Source: Argyresthia goedartella
Taxonomy: Eukaryota; Arthropoda; Insecta; Lepidoptera; Argyresthiidae
Direction: 5' to 3'
NCBI GenBank assembly: GCA_949825045.1
Contig: OX463806.1
Location: 41,812,208-41,876,207 of the forward strand
DNA: 64,000 bases
This document shows positions 55,101 through 64,000 of the stretch, in pieces. The position numbers and the translations under genes are program-made. Numbering within the stretch: the first letter of the stretch is position 1; each line of letters begins with the position of its first letter. The notes below the pieces were generated by a model that saw only the letters and a program-made list of their open reading frames with translations, was not told the origin of the DNA and ran no database searches.

Positions 55101-58100
55101 GAGCTCGATGTTAGTGGCGGTGGTGTCTGCACTTTGTCTGTAAAACATCGTAATTAGCTACAGTAGGAACGGGGCCAGGAAACAAATATAAAAAGGCTAG
55201 TATTTAATCGCACATCAAAAATACTGATTTTCACAGCAAAAACCCTTTTTATGTTTTAAGTATTTTTTTTCAACCTAGTACAAAGAATAATGGAGGCTTG
55301 GCTTCGCTCACCCCCTTTACCCTTCACCTAAGCTACCGCAGTATTTTGCCCTGATATTTGCAGTGAAAATCAGTATATTTGCTGTGCAAATCACTATTTT
55401 TGATGTGCAGTTTAATATTTCCGTTCTTGAATCACCTGTTTTTCTTTAGAATAGTTTTTAGGTAAAATCGTAACCAGAGCGTTCGCATAGGAGCAGATTG
55501 GACTCTCCGAAAAACATTCAACTAAATAGCGACTCTTACAACAACACAATAGAGGGCAATTCATCTTGCACAGTGCGGCGCTTGAACTTCGGATATTCAC
55601 CAACAAGTTGCCTCTCTTTCTATCGCGTAACTTTATCTCTTCTGACGCGGCATGTGTAACGTTAAGGTTGCTCTCTTGTGACGAAGAATTAATCTGAATA
55701 TTTACGTAAGTAAAGAAAACTATTTTACAATGTCTCTATAGGTATAGTTAACTATGTAGATAGGCTAAAATATGTAGCCACTATTATGTTCTGTGTAAGA
55801 AACTGAAGAAATGAAATATTAATGAAAATTTAACATTTGGTATCCATAGGTAATTATCGGTAGAAATACCTTTCGATGGCCTTCGGAAGTGTGAAAAACG
55901 CAAGGTTCGTATGCTTGTTATTATTTAGGCAGCCAAATTTAATGCAATATCTCTTTGGCTTCATTTTCAATTAGGTAACTAGGAGACTCGCGGGGGGGAC
56001 TTGGCGCGGGTGGCGCTCGGCGTCCCTCTGAATCTGTCCTCATAAATGCGTACGCGGATGTACTTGTAGCTTTGCAGGTAAACTACGGAGTGTCACCGGC
56101 CTGTCTCACTCAAGTATAAAAACACAGACTGCAGAACGTTTATGTAATAAGTAGTTACTTTCGCGCATGATGAGTGTGATATTATATGGATATGGATAAA
56201 CTAATCGAGCGAGAAAACTTGAAAAAAAAAAGGTGTTATGGTGTAAGTAAGTTTATTTATGGAGTGCAATGCTTTCCTTGCTTAGACAAGAACTATTGTA
56301 TAAAAGGAAAGGAAAAGTGTATACATTTTTTCCTTACCCCCATGTGACGGTAGCGAAACGGCCAAGCCACATATTTTGAATAAGGTGTATAGTTTGTGAA
56401 GTAAGGGCTTGTAGGGTTAGGGCATGTAGAGATAGAAGCCTGGCTCTACATCAGATCTGATAGCTTTTTGACAGTGCGCGCCATATGCTCTCGTCTTGGC
56501 AACATTTTACATGAGAATGTTCTTGGTGGGATACAAATAAATTGAATCAGTCGCAGTGGCAAAAATCGGTAAGACATCATCATAATCATCAAATACAGTA
56601 ATTAAAACAAAATATATGTAGATCTTTAATGTCCCGGCCTTTACCAGTACGAGTAAGACTGAGCCATAGTCCACCTCGCTGGCTCAGTGCGGGTTGATGG
56701 GGGGGGGGGTGTCGGGCTAGTGGCCAACCCGGCTGACTTCTTCCTCTGCGAGGACTTGGGAATTCTCATTTACCGGGACAAAAAGTATCCTATTTGTGAA
56801 TGTAGGTAATCTATACGCTCAGCTGTTTTTCAGCGATTGGGTAACAAACATCGAAACTTACAAACTCTCACACATTATTGTATGTGTTTGTGGGATGACG
56901 GTGGATGATGATGATGGTGTTGATGACGATGGTACCTAGTCACAGGGCGCCTGTCCATCCGGAAGAATCTGTTGAGGAAATCATCGATGTAGAAGGGGTG
57001 CTGATTCATCGCCCTATAGTCCCTCCAGGCCTTTCCGATTACCGCTATCACCTGGAACAGGTACGTAGGTTAAGATGGCGTTTTACTACATAAAATAATG
57101 TCTAATTCATAATAGTTAGTATAGTGACTATCTCTTTATGTTCGTAGAGACCTTTTCTTTTAAATATAAATCTACAATGTATAGACGTATGATTATAGAA
57201 AATATCGTCAGGAAAACTTCCATTGCCATAGCGTTCGATAGGCTAGCCCCCAGTCATACAAAATGTAGTACCGTATAAAATTTGAAATACCGACTAAATT
57301 TGCTGACGTGATAACTTTTTGTGCCAACATTCCGGTGGAACTCAAAACTTTGCTCCATAAATTCGGTTGTATGTATTTTAAATTCTGCTTAATTAACTAA
57401 AAATTAACAATTCTTTTGGATCACTTTATAATCATCATCAGAAGACTGCATGACGAATAATCACGAAGTATATACTACGTGGACTCGTATATAGAAATAG
57501 GTAATTGAGAAACCTCAGAAAACAATTAAAAACTGAACCTACCGAAGAATAACACTGAATAGCTTCGTTATCAGGCATTTCGTATAATGCTATGGTCAAG
57601 CGTTCTTGAATAGAGGCTAGAAGAAAAAGCAGTGTTGCCATATCAAGTACAGGAGAAATAAATCGGTACATTAAATCCTCAACCTCCGGCTCATGATAAC
57701 GGTATTTTGTCCTCTAAATTCGTACAAAATACCGTGATACCCTTTCATATATGGGGAGGCATAGTTGGCTCTTGTTAAGTCGGTTATTAAGCACTTCATT
57801 TTACGACAAATTAAACGAGTACAGTCCAGGAGGCGAGTCTTGAGAAATGCCTTTGTTTGAGTGCTTCGCTCCGCCACAGACTTCGACGAAGCGTGTGTCG
57901 TGTCTCTCTAAGTTTCATCAGTGTAGTGTCCTCTTGACAAGCACGCAATCGCAAATCTCAGGTCTCGCTATCTTGCCATAAGGTGGCTTTATAGATTTAC
58001 TCATAATTCGTTCATAATACGGACGAATCCGGCATGGCAACACTCAGTGAAGGGCAGAGTTAAGGGGTCCCAGGTGTCGTCCTCGGCACTCGTTACCAAA

Positions 58101-58521
58101 TCCTTGCCCTCAAGGCACCGTGTCCTTCTCCTGCCTTGAAGCGATGTTCTGGAGAGGGTTGTATAATGACTGGGGTCTCCAAGGGCCGGCGGACAAAAGA
58201 TCTTTACAGACCCGGGACCGCCAACACGAGGGAAAATGTAGATGTTATTGAAGTTTATTTTTATGCGTTGTTATGCGTCGTCCATGTAATCTGCAATTGT
58301 CTTTCAATTTCCAGTTGCAAGGAGGATTTCAGCTCACCTCGCCGTTCAGGAAGCAGTAGATGAGAGCGGTGAAGAACCCCTGGAAGGAGCGCAGGGTGTA
58401 GGTCGAGTAGGCCCAGAACTTGAAGACTGTGAGGCTGGTCGCGATGCTGGGCTCCAGCATGCTGAGGATGTTGGCACCGCCCAGCAGGGGCAGGAGAAAA
58501 ATGGCAGCGCGCACTGACTTC
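42381..58521 (-). CDS. Pdfr: Pigment-dispersing factor receptor, C-terminal exons (partial, class B GPCR)
   Basis: Four minus-strand exons (58338-58521, 56936-57051, 54970-55137, 42381-43164) join in consistent phase. They encode TM6, TM7 with the class B signature SFQGFFTALIYCFLNGEV, an amphipathic helix 8 and a long Ser/Thr/Asp-rich cytoplasmic tail. PDFR is a Gs-coupled plasma-membrane receptor for the circadian neuropeptide PDF. The KSVRAAIFLLPLLG start of TM6 and the TM7 wording resemble what I know of insect PDFR more than the DH31 or DH44 receptors; the family is secure, the orthologue probable. Upstream exons lie beyond position 64000. An in-frame TAG at 42795-42797 interrupts the last exon and the frame then stays open to 42381, so the protein may end at either stop. 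Confidence 0.75.
43418..43556 (+). repeat. GTCY repeat, truncated copy
   Basis: CGAAGGGTGCCAAAAGGGAC, CTGTCTGTCTGTCCGTCACC, then GTTGCCGCTACAGCAACAAA, cut short where SINE family B starts. Confidence 0.7.
43560..43740 (+). mobile_element. tRNA-derived SINE (family B), second copy
   Basis: CTCTGTGGCACTGCGGTTGT head, B box GGGTTCGATTCCC at 43609, and AGAAGCAATGTATGTGCCTG near the end, matching 6560-6735. Confidence 0.75.
43741..44584. other. Pdfr intron sequence, nothing recognised
   Basis: Short internal similarity (CTAAGTACCTACTATA..GCTAAAG repeated at 43893 and 43963), no gene. Confidence 0.5.
44656..45234. mobile_element. MITE inside the left long TIR
   Basis: TIRs AGGAGCTCTATTTTTGAAT and complement at 45210-45234, with CTCGCGTGAC / GTCACGCGAA inner arms. 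The right long TIR reads straight through TCTCCTGACGC, giving the empty site. Confidence 0.65.
45366..46932. other. Internal noncoding part of the transposon relic
   Basis: No gene. 45700-45800 contains several ATGTAGTT units in alternating orientation. Confidence 0.4.
46933..46994 (+). repeat. 16-bp tandem repeat, nearly four units
   Basis: CATGGCTCACAGTCAC repeated perfectly three times plus a 14-base fourth unit ending CACAGTG, just upstream of the transposase relic. Confidence 0.9.
47120..48930 (+). pseudogene. RAG1-like / Transib-type transposase, heavily broken
   Basis: Broken plus-strand frames in family order: KRRWTAANHYFNHF, then RKPFEELELKTKKKTK (GRP..FEELS.RTKRRKT box), SLRESANELHFGLFPSYFKV and GAQIKLQALLDLTMSRLIIA, VSKWGCDEASGQSNFKQKAH (normally WG.DG.SGQS with a catalytic Asp) and MISLVPFF. 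Later come GARTTNGGNTVRKFFGDSKI, ITGINEDLIKMYY, YMPAGVHNIIYMNQ and ASIEDVLHNLLLSSDPVDY. These match the DDE transposases related to RAG1. At least six frame breaks or stops. Family level secure, exact subfamily not. Confidence 0.65.
49149..49384 (+). mobile_element. tRNA-derived SINE (family A), full copy
   Basis: GACGACCCGAATGGCCGAGT head, B box GGGTTCGAGTCCCGG at 49203, tail GGGGCTAGATCAATGTGTGT. Inserted in the right long TIR of the RAG1-like relic. Confidence 0.85.
49911..51851 (-). CDS. Pogo-type transposase with C-terminal PHD-like finger, intact
   Basis: An uninterrupted frame. An upstream in-frame ATG at 51890 exists, but MPNTYVRKTERG at 51851 is the likely start; numbering here runs from 51890. 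Layout: psq-type HTH (about 25-65), CENP-B-type HTH (about 85-170), and DDE_1 domain with Asp 202 (WNVDETG), 311 (LLLLDNHSSH) and 347 (LQPMD), spacing DD35D. Then a long acidic and Pro/Ser linker, a Lys-rich stretch (KKPKGKKPKKKSKTK) and a Cys/His zinc finger at 613-659 (CCLCC, CINCKGWSHEDC, CHNC). Binds the element's ends and cuts DNA. All catalytic residues present, so activity or domestication is possible; the TA-flanked ends argue for a plain transposon. Confidence 0.88.
   Translation of the reverse strand: MPNTYVRKTERGMASIEIYDLAFEEVTVRGESLRSAASSYNLNYMSLQRYIKKKKAHQQQLTDEAPSVGYISPTVFTKDEEKILSDYLLTCAASNYGLTTKETRRLAYLLAKKYNKKIPESWEKNEMAGEVWLKLFMKRHPNLSLRLPQATSIARATSFNRTNIAAFFENYTGVLAKHTLSGKDIWNVDETGITTVQKPDRVIARRGEKQVSAMTSAERGTLVTLALAGNALGNYIPPIFIFPRKRFQEHFIRDGPTGSVGTANGSGWMQEDDFHFFLEHFKNHVRPTKEQRALLLLDNHSSHMALKNIEFCRENGIILLTFPPHCTHKLQPMDRAIFGPLKKAINTACDNWMRSNAGKVMSIYDIPSITKTAFDVAITAKNIRAGFAATGTWPVNTDIFGEADFLPSQVTDRILTNPVPEPAPIVAEEALMEDSEERAPAQNSSVDIVENDVVVGEGPGKRDHTEHVEFEERNVTPPVITSDNSKEPVASASTVCSPLATQSNIFSPEIIRPLPKAPPRKGTQQNRRKIKSAVLTDTPVKNEIAAIEESRKAKNVKKRIFTDKNAKKPKGKKPKKKSKTKSPIHDKEEDANDSTENEYCCLCCLESFANSRPNEEWVQCINCKGWSHEDCTGGELQYKCHNCLSD
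52210..54786 (-). mobile_element. hAT element with perfect 8-bp target duplication
   Basis: TIRs CAGTGTTGCCAA at both ends and ATCTAATG duplicated at 52202-52209 and 54787-54794. Inserted in the pogo element beyond the 5' end of its transposase gene. Confidence 0.93.
52373..54385 (-). pseudogene. hAT transposase, complete frame with one TAG
   Basis: One frame of 670 codons from MSCSKPYPQK. BED-type zinc finger with C37, C40, H54, H60; catalytic Asp 158 (LLLDESTDIS) and Asp 225 (GIGVDNANVM); C-terminal dimerisation part with LPWSNGEVERVFSQL and KNKARNRLHNTTTNAII. The only lesion is TAG at 53624-53626, within the conserved IKC-stop-CHSIQLA where a sense codon is expected. Sequence after it (ACATRWLSVETAVKRIL) stays in frame, so the loss looks recent. 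Confidence 0.88.
54970..55137 (-). CDS. Pdfr: Pdfr cytoplasmic-tail exon
   Basis: Acceptor TTTTACAG|A, 55 codons (QSADTTATNIELSK ... LATIEANP) and two bases before the donor GTAAGTATT. It is rich in Thr, Ser, Asp and Pro, as expected for a phosphorylated GPCR tail. The right TIR of the transposon stack in the next intron ends only about 25 bases beyond the donor. Confidence 0.75.
55197..55425. mobile_element. MITE with CTTCGCTCACCCCC core, second copy
   Basis: TTTAATCGCACATCAAAAAT at the left and ATTTTTGATGTGCAGTTTAA at the right form the TIRs; the interior matches 2543-2815. Confidence 0.7.
55426..56935. other. Pdfr intron, nothing recognised
   Basis: A run of G at 56700-56709 and small repeats; no coding resemblance. 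Confidence 0.5.
56936..57051 (-). CDS. Pdfr: Pdfr exon with helix 8
   Basis: Acceptor TTCCAG|GTG supplies the Val of the conserved NGEV, then IAVIGKAWRDYRAMN, a plausible amphipathic helix 8, and continues to RRPVT plus AG. The donor ACTAG|GTACC is phase 2 and joins the A of the next exon to give Arg. The opposite strand also has an open frame, but it has no homology and no phase partner. Confidence 0.75.
57052..58337. other. Pdfr intron with one short hairpin
   Basis: ACGGTATTTTGT at about 57700 and ACAAAATACCGT at about 57724 form a perfect 12-bp stem with a 13-base loop. Open frames here lack homology. Confidence 0.5.
58338..58521 (-). CDS. Pdfr: Pdfr exon with TM6-TM7
   Basis: After one base that completes the previous codon, 61 codons run from KSVRAAIFLLPLLGG to CFLNGE. 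The LLPLLG motif of TM6 and the SFQGFF..LIYCFLNGE motif of TM7 are diagnostic of secretin-family GPCRs. Acceptor CCTTAG|G and donor GAG|GTGAGC, phase 0 at the end. Confidence 0.88.
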
Positions 58522-58931
58522 CTAAGGATAAAGGACTATTTTAGCCTATGAGTCTTTGAGAGAGGGTGTTGCCATGAGTCCCCATAGTAGCAAGCCAGTT
58601 GGGAACCAAGCCATGACATTGACGTACTCTGCCCAAAGAATGTGAAATAGCGGACCGAAATATTTTTAATTTCATGTGAGCGAAGAAATCTTTTCGGGCA
58701 ACTTCACTGCGGTATGAAGTCGAAAGGGGGCGAACGCAGACTAATTAACGCCTCAAAATATTAAAATGCTGATTGAGAACATGGCATATAGGTAATCTAT
58801 GATATTTACTAACTAGGGGTTGTAAACATTTTGGAAAACCCTTTCGAGATAATTGCGTTCTTGACTAAACTCCGTTATTCCAGTCTAGAAATATAAAAGG
58901 TTTACTGAAAAATCATTAAATAATATAATAC

Positions 58932-59169
58932 CTTGGACACTATTTACACACATTGATCTAGCCCCAAAATAGGATTCCCTGTATCTTGGGTACTAGACAA
59001 CGATACACATACTTATATAGATAAATATTATACTTAGATAGATAAACAACCATAACTAGGGTACAAACATCCGTTCTCATCAAACAAATATTTGCCCCCA
59101 CCGGGACTCGAACCCGGGACCCTTGGCTTCGTAGGCAGGGTCACTGCCGACTCGGCTATTCGGGTCGTC
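58932..59169 (-). mobile_element. tRNA-derived SINE (family A), minus strand
   Basis: Reverse copy with B box (GGGACTCGAACCCGGGACCC on +) and GACCCGAATAGCCGAGTCGG head at the right. Confidence 0.85.
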
Positions 59170-59360
59170 GAATAAAAAACCGACCGTTCTTCATTTGACC
59201 TCTACAGCATAGTTTGATAACTTTTTGTTCTCGTAGGATTCCCATAGAATTTCCTTAGCAGTTAAATTGGCTGTCAGCTGGCCTATAAAACTATCAAATC
59301 AATGGTTTTCCCTAATGACTCAGTTGTCAGTCAGGTCGTTAGCAAATATTGATATCATAG

Positions 59361-59811
59361 TTTTTAGGGTACCTTACCCGAAGGGTGCCAAACGGGACCC
59401 TCCATTACCATTAATAAGCCTTCGCTGTCCGTCCGTCCGTCCGCCCGTCCGTCCGCCCGTCCTTTCGTCTGTCACCAGGCTTTATCTCATAAACCATGAT
59501 AGTTAGACAGTTGTATTTTCACAGATGATGTATTTCTGTTGCTGCTAAAACAACTAATACTAAAAAGCAGAATAAAATAAATATTTAATGGGGCTCCCTA
59601 CAACAATTCTTTCAATACCAGCAGATACAAACTTACGTTACGTTACGCACCTGGTTACGTACATGGAGTGTGAAAGGAGCCGCACCAATTACTTTGTAAA
59701 CAACATTTTGCTATGTAAAATCCAAACTATTCACTCCACACCAACCCAACCATTGTACGGTGGTAAGGAGCCCTTCGTGCGCTAGTTCGTCTCACACTTG
59801 ACCGGTTTTTT
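59361..59811 (+). repeat. GTCY interspersed repeat, copy 2
   Basis: TTTTAGGGTACCTTACCCGA start, a GTCCGTCCGTCCGCCCGTCC tract, and TTCGTGCGCTAGTTCGTC..GACCGGTTTTTT end. Confidence 0.75.
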
Positions 59812-60268
59812 TAGTTTTATAAAATGGTGAGATCTCAGATTATAATAAATTCTTAGTGTAATCATGCCTAGTCCTATAAATGGCCTCAAGGTATAAAATT
59901 TATGTTATTTGCACAGTTCGGTATACGTAAAAACGGTAAAACAATGTATTTGTTTATAATTTTATGGTACGGAGTAACTTTTAACCGGCTTTTTCTCAAT
60001 TTTCTTTAACTTTTTTTGTTTTAAATAGTCATATATATTTCGTTCAGAAGCAACCAGCCGCAAGTTCATAACACTACTGTACGTAGTATAGATGGACCCA
60101 CATTTCAAATATTCGTCGTAAGAGCAAAAGCCGCTATTACAAAAAAAAACATTTGATTGATTTCGAGAAAACACAGATTTAAAGAATTGATTTATTTAAC
60201 GCTTGGCTGTTAGATTTTTTTTAAGTTACTTCTTGGGAATACATATACATGTTTCAATTAATTGCGTC
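59812..60268. other. Noncoding stretch, nothing recognised
   Basis: AT-rich sequence between two GTCY repeats. Confidence 0.5.
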
Positions 60269-60713
60269 TTTTTAGGGTTCCGTACCCGAAGGGTGCCAAA
60301 CGGGACCCTATTACTGAGACTTCGGTGTCCGTCCGTCTGTCTGTCTGTCACCAGGCTGTATCTCAAGAACCTAGCTAGCTAGAGAGTTGAAATTTTCACA
60401 GATTATGTATTTCTGTTGCCGCTATAACAACAAATACTAAAAACAGGATAAAAGAAATATTTAAGGGGGCTCCCATAAAACAAACTTATTTTTTTTGCAA
60501 ATTTTTGATCGATATGGATAATGGTAGCAGGTAGAGGCTTAAAATGTTCACAATATATTAAGTATATTATTTACTTTAAAAAAAAAATTAAATTAAAATG
60601 AAATTAATATTTAAGGGAGCTCCCATACAACAAACTTATTTTTTGCTCATTATTATAAATAAATGGTACGGAACCCTTCGTGCGAGAGTCCGACTCGCAC
60701 TTGGCCGGTTTTT
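60269..60713 (+). repeat. GTCY interspersed repeat, copy 3 (best preserved)
   Basis: TTTTTAGGGTTCCGTACCCG start, GTCCGTCCGTCTGTCTGTCT tract, and GGTACGGAACCCTTCGTGCG..TTGGCCGGTTTTT end; AGGGTTCCGTACC is inverted between the two ends. Confidence 0.8.
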
Positions 60714-60964
60714 CCTTCCGGCGGCGCCAGTACTGTGGCCCTATTCAGGGTAGCACATTTGGCAAAATGTATGCAGTTCTTTTAGCTATCGGGATAGTAC
60801 TCTAAAGAGCGGAGTTAAAATGTAGGTACTATCGCACTACCGGGTGAGCGTCACCTTCCCGTGCCCCCGAAAGTGTGCCGAAGCGCGATTTTTTACAGTT
60901 GTAAAGGAAACCGTGACACAGTATAAAAAGTTTGTGAGAAAGAAATGTTCCTTGACAAATGGCC

Positions 60965-61204
60965 GACGACACGAATGGCCGAGTCGGCAGTGACCCTGCC
61001 TACAAAGCCAAGGGTCCCGGGTTCGAGTTCCGGTGGGGGCACATATTAGTTTGATGAGAACGGGTGTTTGTACCCTAGTCATGGTTGTTTATCTATCTAA
61101 GTATAATATTTATCTATATAAGTATGTGTATCGTGGTCTAGTACCCAAGATACAGGGACTCCTAGTTTGGGGCTAGATCAATGTGTGTAAATAGTGTCCA
61201 AAGT
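60965..61204 (+). mobile_element. tRNA-derived SINE (family A), full copy
   Basis: CGAATGGCCGAGTCGGCAGT head, B box GGGTTCGAGTTCCGG, tail GGGGCTAGATCAATGTGTGT, then an ATT-repeat tail at 61204-61215. Gives the empty site for the MITE at 1671. Confidence 0.88.
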
Positions 61205-61773
61205 ATTATTATTATTTACAAATTTATTATTTAAATTTCTTACGACACCATACAGGTAGGTATGGGCTTTTCATATCAAAGCATAGTTTGCGCGCCCGTT
61301 GACGTCTTTTGTATTAGCATAGTATGGCCATAGTATTAAAAACCATTTCTAAATAAGCATTATTTGTAAGTTTTTTTTTTCGGTTAAAACGAAAAAAGTT
61401 ACCCTTCGTTTCGTTTTCCAAAGTTATCGTTAATCCCACCAAAAACATAAATGTAAAACTGGGGGCCAAGTTCAATATTAACAATATCGTGGCTGTCGAC
61501 TTCGCCGACAAAATATTTGAGATTTAAATGAATGCCTAGTTCTCTACCTATGATAATCCTGAAATTCTAACGTTACACAAAGTAGATAACTTAACAAAAA
61601 TTGAAGTTAACATGGCTAGTTTTACCGGCAAATCAAAGTTTAGAAGGGACCTTTATTTTACCAACTTCAGGAAATAATAGCTATGATTATTTCAGAATCC
61701 AAATAAATGTAGTTTTTAGTAGTAGTAGTATGACGATGATAGATATATTTTTTTTCATTTAAAAAAAAATCTC

Positions 61774-62340
61774 TTATTGGGCTTTACTGAACATGTTGTG
61801 TATAATAAGGTCCGTGCCGTTTGGTGTGTATAAAAAGGCCTCAAAGAATGTATAAAAATGAACATTGTCATATTCATGAACTTAAAAAAGCAAGCAGAAA
61901 CTAAAATCATCAATATTTTGTTAGAAAAATACACTTTTCCACTATGTAAGTAAACAGCCCAGCTATTAAATTTTTAGGTGTTTTATGTATAAATGTTAGT
62001 ATTTAACTTACAAATATTCTTATTCATGCTAGAATTGAGTTACTTTTATCAAGGCTTTTTATTCATAATTTACCTACATTGGGCCTTATTACACATATTT
62101 GCTTTAGAAGGCCCATATTGTGGGTGAAAAGGCCCTGGAAAATTCAGTTTTGAAATGTTGTTTAGAATTAGTCTTCCTTTATTCTTAAATATTAATTAAT
62201 TTAAGCATGAGGTAAAAATAAAAACAATAGTATTCATAATAAAACAGTAAAGGGCTTTATAAGACGGCAGTAGGATGGGAAGGCCCAACCGCGTCATGTA
62301 AGGCCCAATCAAAATTTTTTTTGGGCTTTCCTAAAAGACG
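61774..62340. repeat. Array of TTGGGCCTTA-type motifs on both strands
   Basis: Occurrences include 61777 (+), 61956 (-), 62079 (+), 62108 (-), 62250 (+), 62280 (-), 62300 (-) and 62321 (+). ATTGGGCTTTAC at the left and its near complement at 62296-62308 give inverted outer ends. No coding sequence inside. Confidence 0.6.
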
Positions 62341-62773
62341 CGGGTCTTGTAACACAAATTGATCATTTTAGAATTAAGTAGAAATAAAATTGCACATAAT
62401 TATGTAAATATCAAAAAAATAATGATCAAATAAACATCCTAAACAAAAATCTAATTACAAATAGGCAAGTAAAAAGTTACGTTTTGTGGCAGAACAAATT
62501 AATAATACGAGTGGCCGTGACCGACGTCAGCGAACAACCGGGCACCACTGGCACGATGGCGGCCACACACCGCCCGCTGCGGTGTTCCTGCGTTCCTATT
62601 GGTTTGTTTCATACGTATTATGAAGCTGGCGCGAATCTAATGTATTTTAATTGGTTTTCTGCGCATGGGCCTTGCAAAAGTGTAGAGATCCCCGCTCCAG
62701 GTTGCTACGGATGGGGACCACTGGCCCAACAGCTAATGCTCGGACGTAATATAAATAAAATAAAAAATAAATA

Positions 62774-62985
62774 CACTGACGAACAATGAAAAAGTTTCAC
62801 AAACACCTTAACTATGTAGAGATAGAACCTAGCTTCATAATTTAAACATTACGTTTTTAATTGGTAATATTCTGATGCGCTTTTAAATGTACTTCAATAT
62901 TGCAGACGGCGTCATTAAGCTAGCCTTTCCCGTTTAGGAGGAATTTGGTGCTATGTCACTGGAACTTTTTCATTGCTCGTCAGTG
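62774..62985. mobile_element. TA-flanked MITE, sister of 1671-1883
   Basis: TIRs CACTGACGAACAATGAAAAA and complement ending CGTCAGTG, flanked by TA. The right 130 bases are nearly identical to 1750-1883 (AGACGGCGTCATTAAGCTAG, CCCGTTTAGGAGGAATTTGG). Confidence 0.85.
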
Positions 62986-64000
62986 TAGTTAGTAACCGAA
63001 GAAACTTCTCTTGCGCGATGTCTGTTGATAACTTCTGTCAATTGCTGCGTTTGTTTTCTTGACATCCATCTTGTATGTTAGTATGTGAATCCCCTGATAG
63101 GTGACGCTACAATAGTATACTCATCATCCTTAAAATATATAGACCAAACACGACTGCCTGACAATTCGTACTTTTATTTCCAACAGGATCTGCTCTCCTT
63201 ACGGCGTTCATCAACTTTTTTTCTAATTTTTGGGCACACAAAAAACTTATTTGGTGTTTTCACACTCGAGTTACTACTGCACATGGGCACAATGCAGTAT
63301 TTCTTGGTAATTTTAGTCTTTATTCGTGAGTATTGTGGGGAGTTCTTTACAAGTTGGCGAGCTTGAGCCGAATGAGCCCGATCACCTGAAGAACTAAGTG
63401 AGACGTCACAGCGATGACGATCGCTGATCCTACATGTTACGCTCAGTTGACTAAATCGTTTCGCGGGAGTCGAACTTTGAGCTTCAATTATTCCGTCAAT
63501 TTTTAAGATATCGAAAAACTAAAAACACAGATTTTTTCTGTATTTTTTAATAAATTTAACTGCATTCACAGAAATTTTCGTTGGCCACATTCATTTAGTG
63601 TAGGCACTTTAATCTTGCCAGTTACGTCATACATACTCTACTATGAACTCACGCAGCCTATTGGTTGGTTGTATATCAACGGAATGAAATAAACAGCTTC
63701 CATCGGAGTGCATTGAAATAATTCGGTGAAGAATAAGTGTGTTATCTACCCTAAGCTCTACCGTATGACTCACTGAATTAGGTAAAAAAAAACATAATAA
63801 ATAAAAAATTACGAATGTTAATCTAGCATAACCACCTACGTAGAAAAAACAAATTGAGATTGTTGTGTTATTAATCTATGTTATTAATTACAATACAACA
63901 TACTCTAAAATTACCTAGCACGAAATTTAGCAAGAAAACTACAATAGCATTCCAGTGAATACAACGAATGTTATGTGACAACAGAAAAGATGGCAATCGG
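62986..64000. other. Noncoding right edge
   Basis: No gene recognised. Upstream Pdfr exons are not found here and must lie beyond the window. Confidence 0.5.

Noticed and set aside
56905..57093. Plus-strand open frame (PSHRAPVHPEESVEEIID...) ending at a perfect GTACGT donor
   Set aside because: The opposite strand encodes the Pdfr helix 8 exon with matching phase and conserved NGEV; the plus frame is its shadow and lacks an upstream partner exon.

Overview
The window is eukaryotic and almost certainly lepidopteran (moth or butterfly). It is AT-rich, its genes have many short exons separated by GT..AG introns, and the noncoding sequence is packed with transposons, including tRNA-headed SINEs, repeats with GTCY microsatellites of a kind reported from Lepidoptera, and LINE 3' UTRs typical of the order. 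No cellular RNA gene, CRISPR array or prokaryotic feature is present. The species cannot be named from the sequence.

Two host genes converge on an intergenic region of about 12.5 kb. Positions 7252-29826 (+) hold a complete seven-exon gene for SLC35B1 (Drosophila meigo), an ER-resident nucleotide/nucleotide-sugar transporter of 317 aa; every splice phase joins cleanly. Positions 42381-58521 (-) hold the last four exons of a class B (secretin-family) GPCR that best fits the pigment-dispersing factor receptor (Pdfr): TM6-TM7, helix 8 and a long cytoplasmic tail. The upstream Pdfr exons lie beyond the right edge. The tail frame has an in-frame TAG followed by 137 open codons, a candidate for stop-codon readthrough.

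Most of the rest is mobile DNA. 1-7.2 kb: SINEs, MITEs and a decayed LINE. SLC35B1 intron 1: a Jockey-like LINE with a MITE in its endonuclease region, then a second LINE split by a DD41D mariner-type element with TIRs of about 440 bp. Intron 3: a mariner relic split by about 7 kb holding an IS630-like element and a nearly intact two-ORF LINE. That LINE's ORF1 and ORF2 overlap at a TTTAAAT slippery heptamer directly before the ORF1 stop. All long transposon ORFs inside SLC35B1 are antisense to the gene. Introns 5-6 hold small TIR elements. 30-42 kb: MITEs, palindromes, LINE tails and a duplicated unclassified repeat of about 1.2 kb.

The last Pdfr intron holds a nested stack (44.6-54.9 kb): a RAG1-like (Transib-type) transposon relic with split long TIRs carries a MITE, a SINE and a pogo element with an intact transposase and C-terminal PHD-like finger. 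The pogo element in turn carries a hAT element with a perfect 8-bp target duplication. The right end (58.9-63 kb) holds more SINEs, GTCY repeats, an array of TTGGGCCTTA motifs, and a sister copy of the MITE seen near position 1671.
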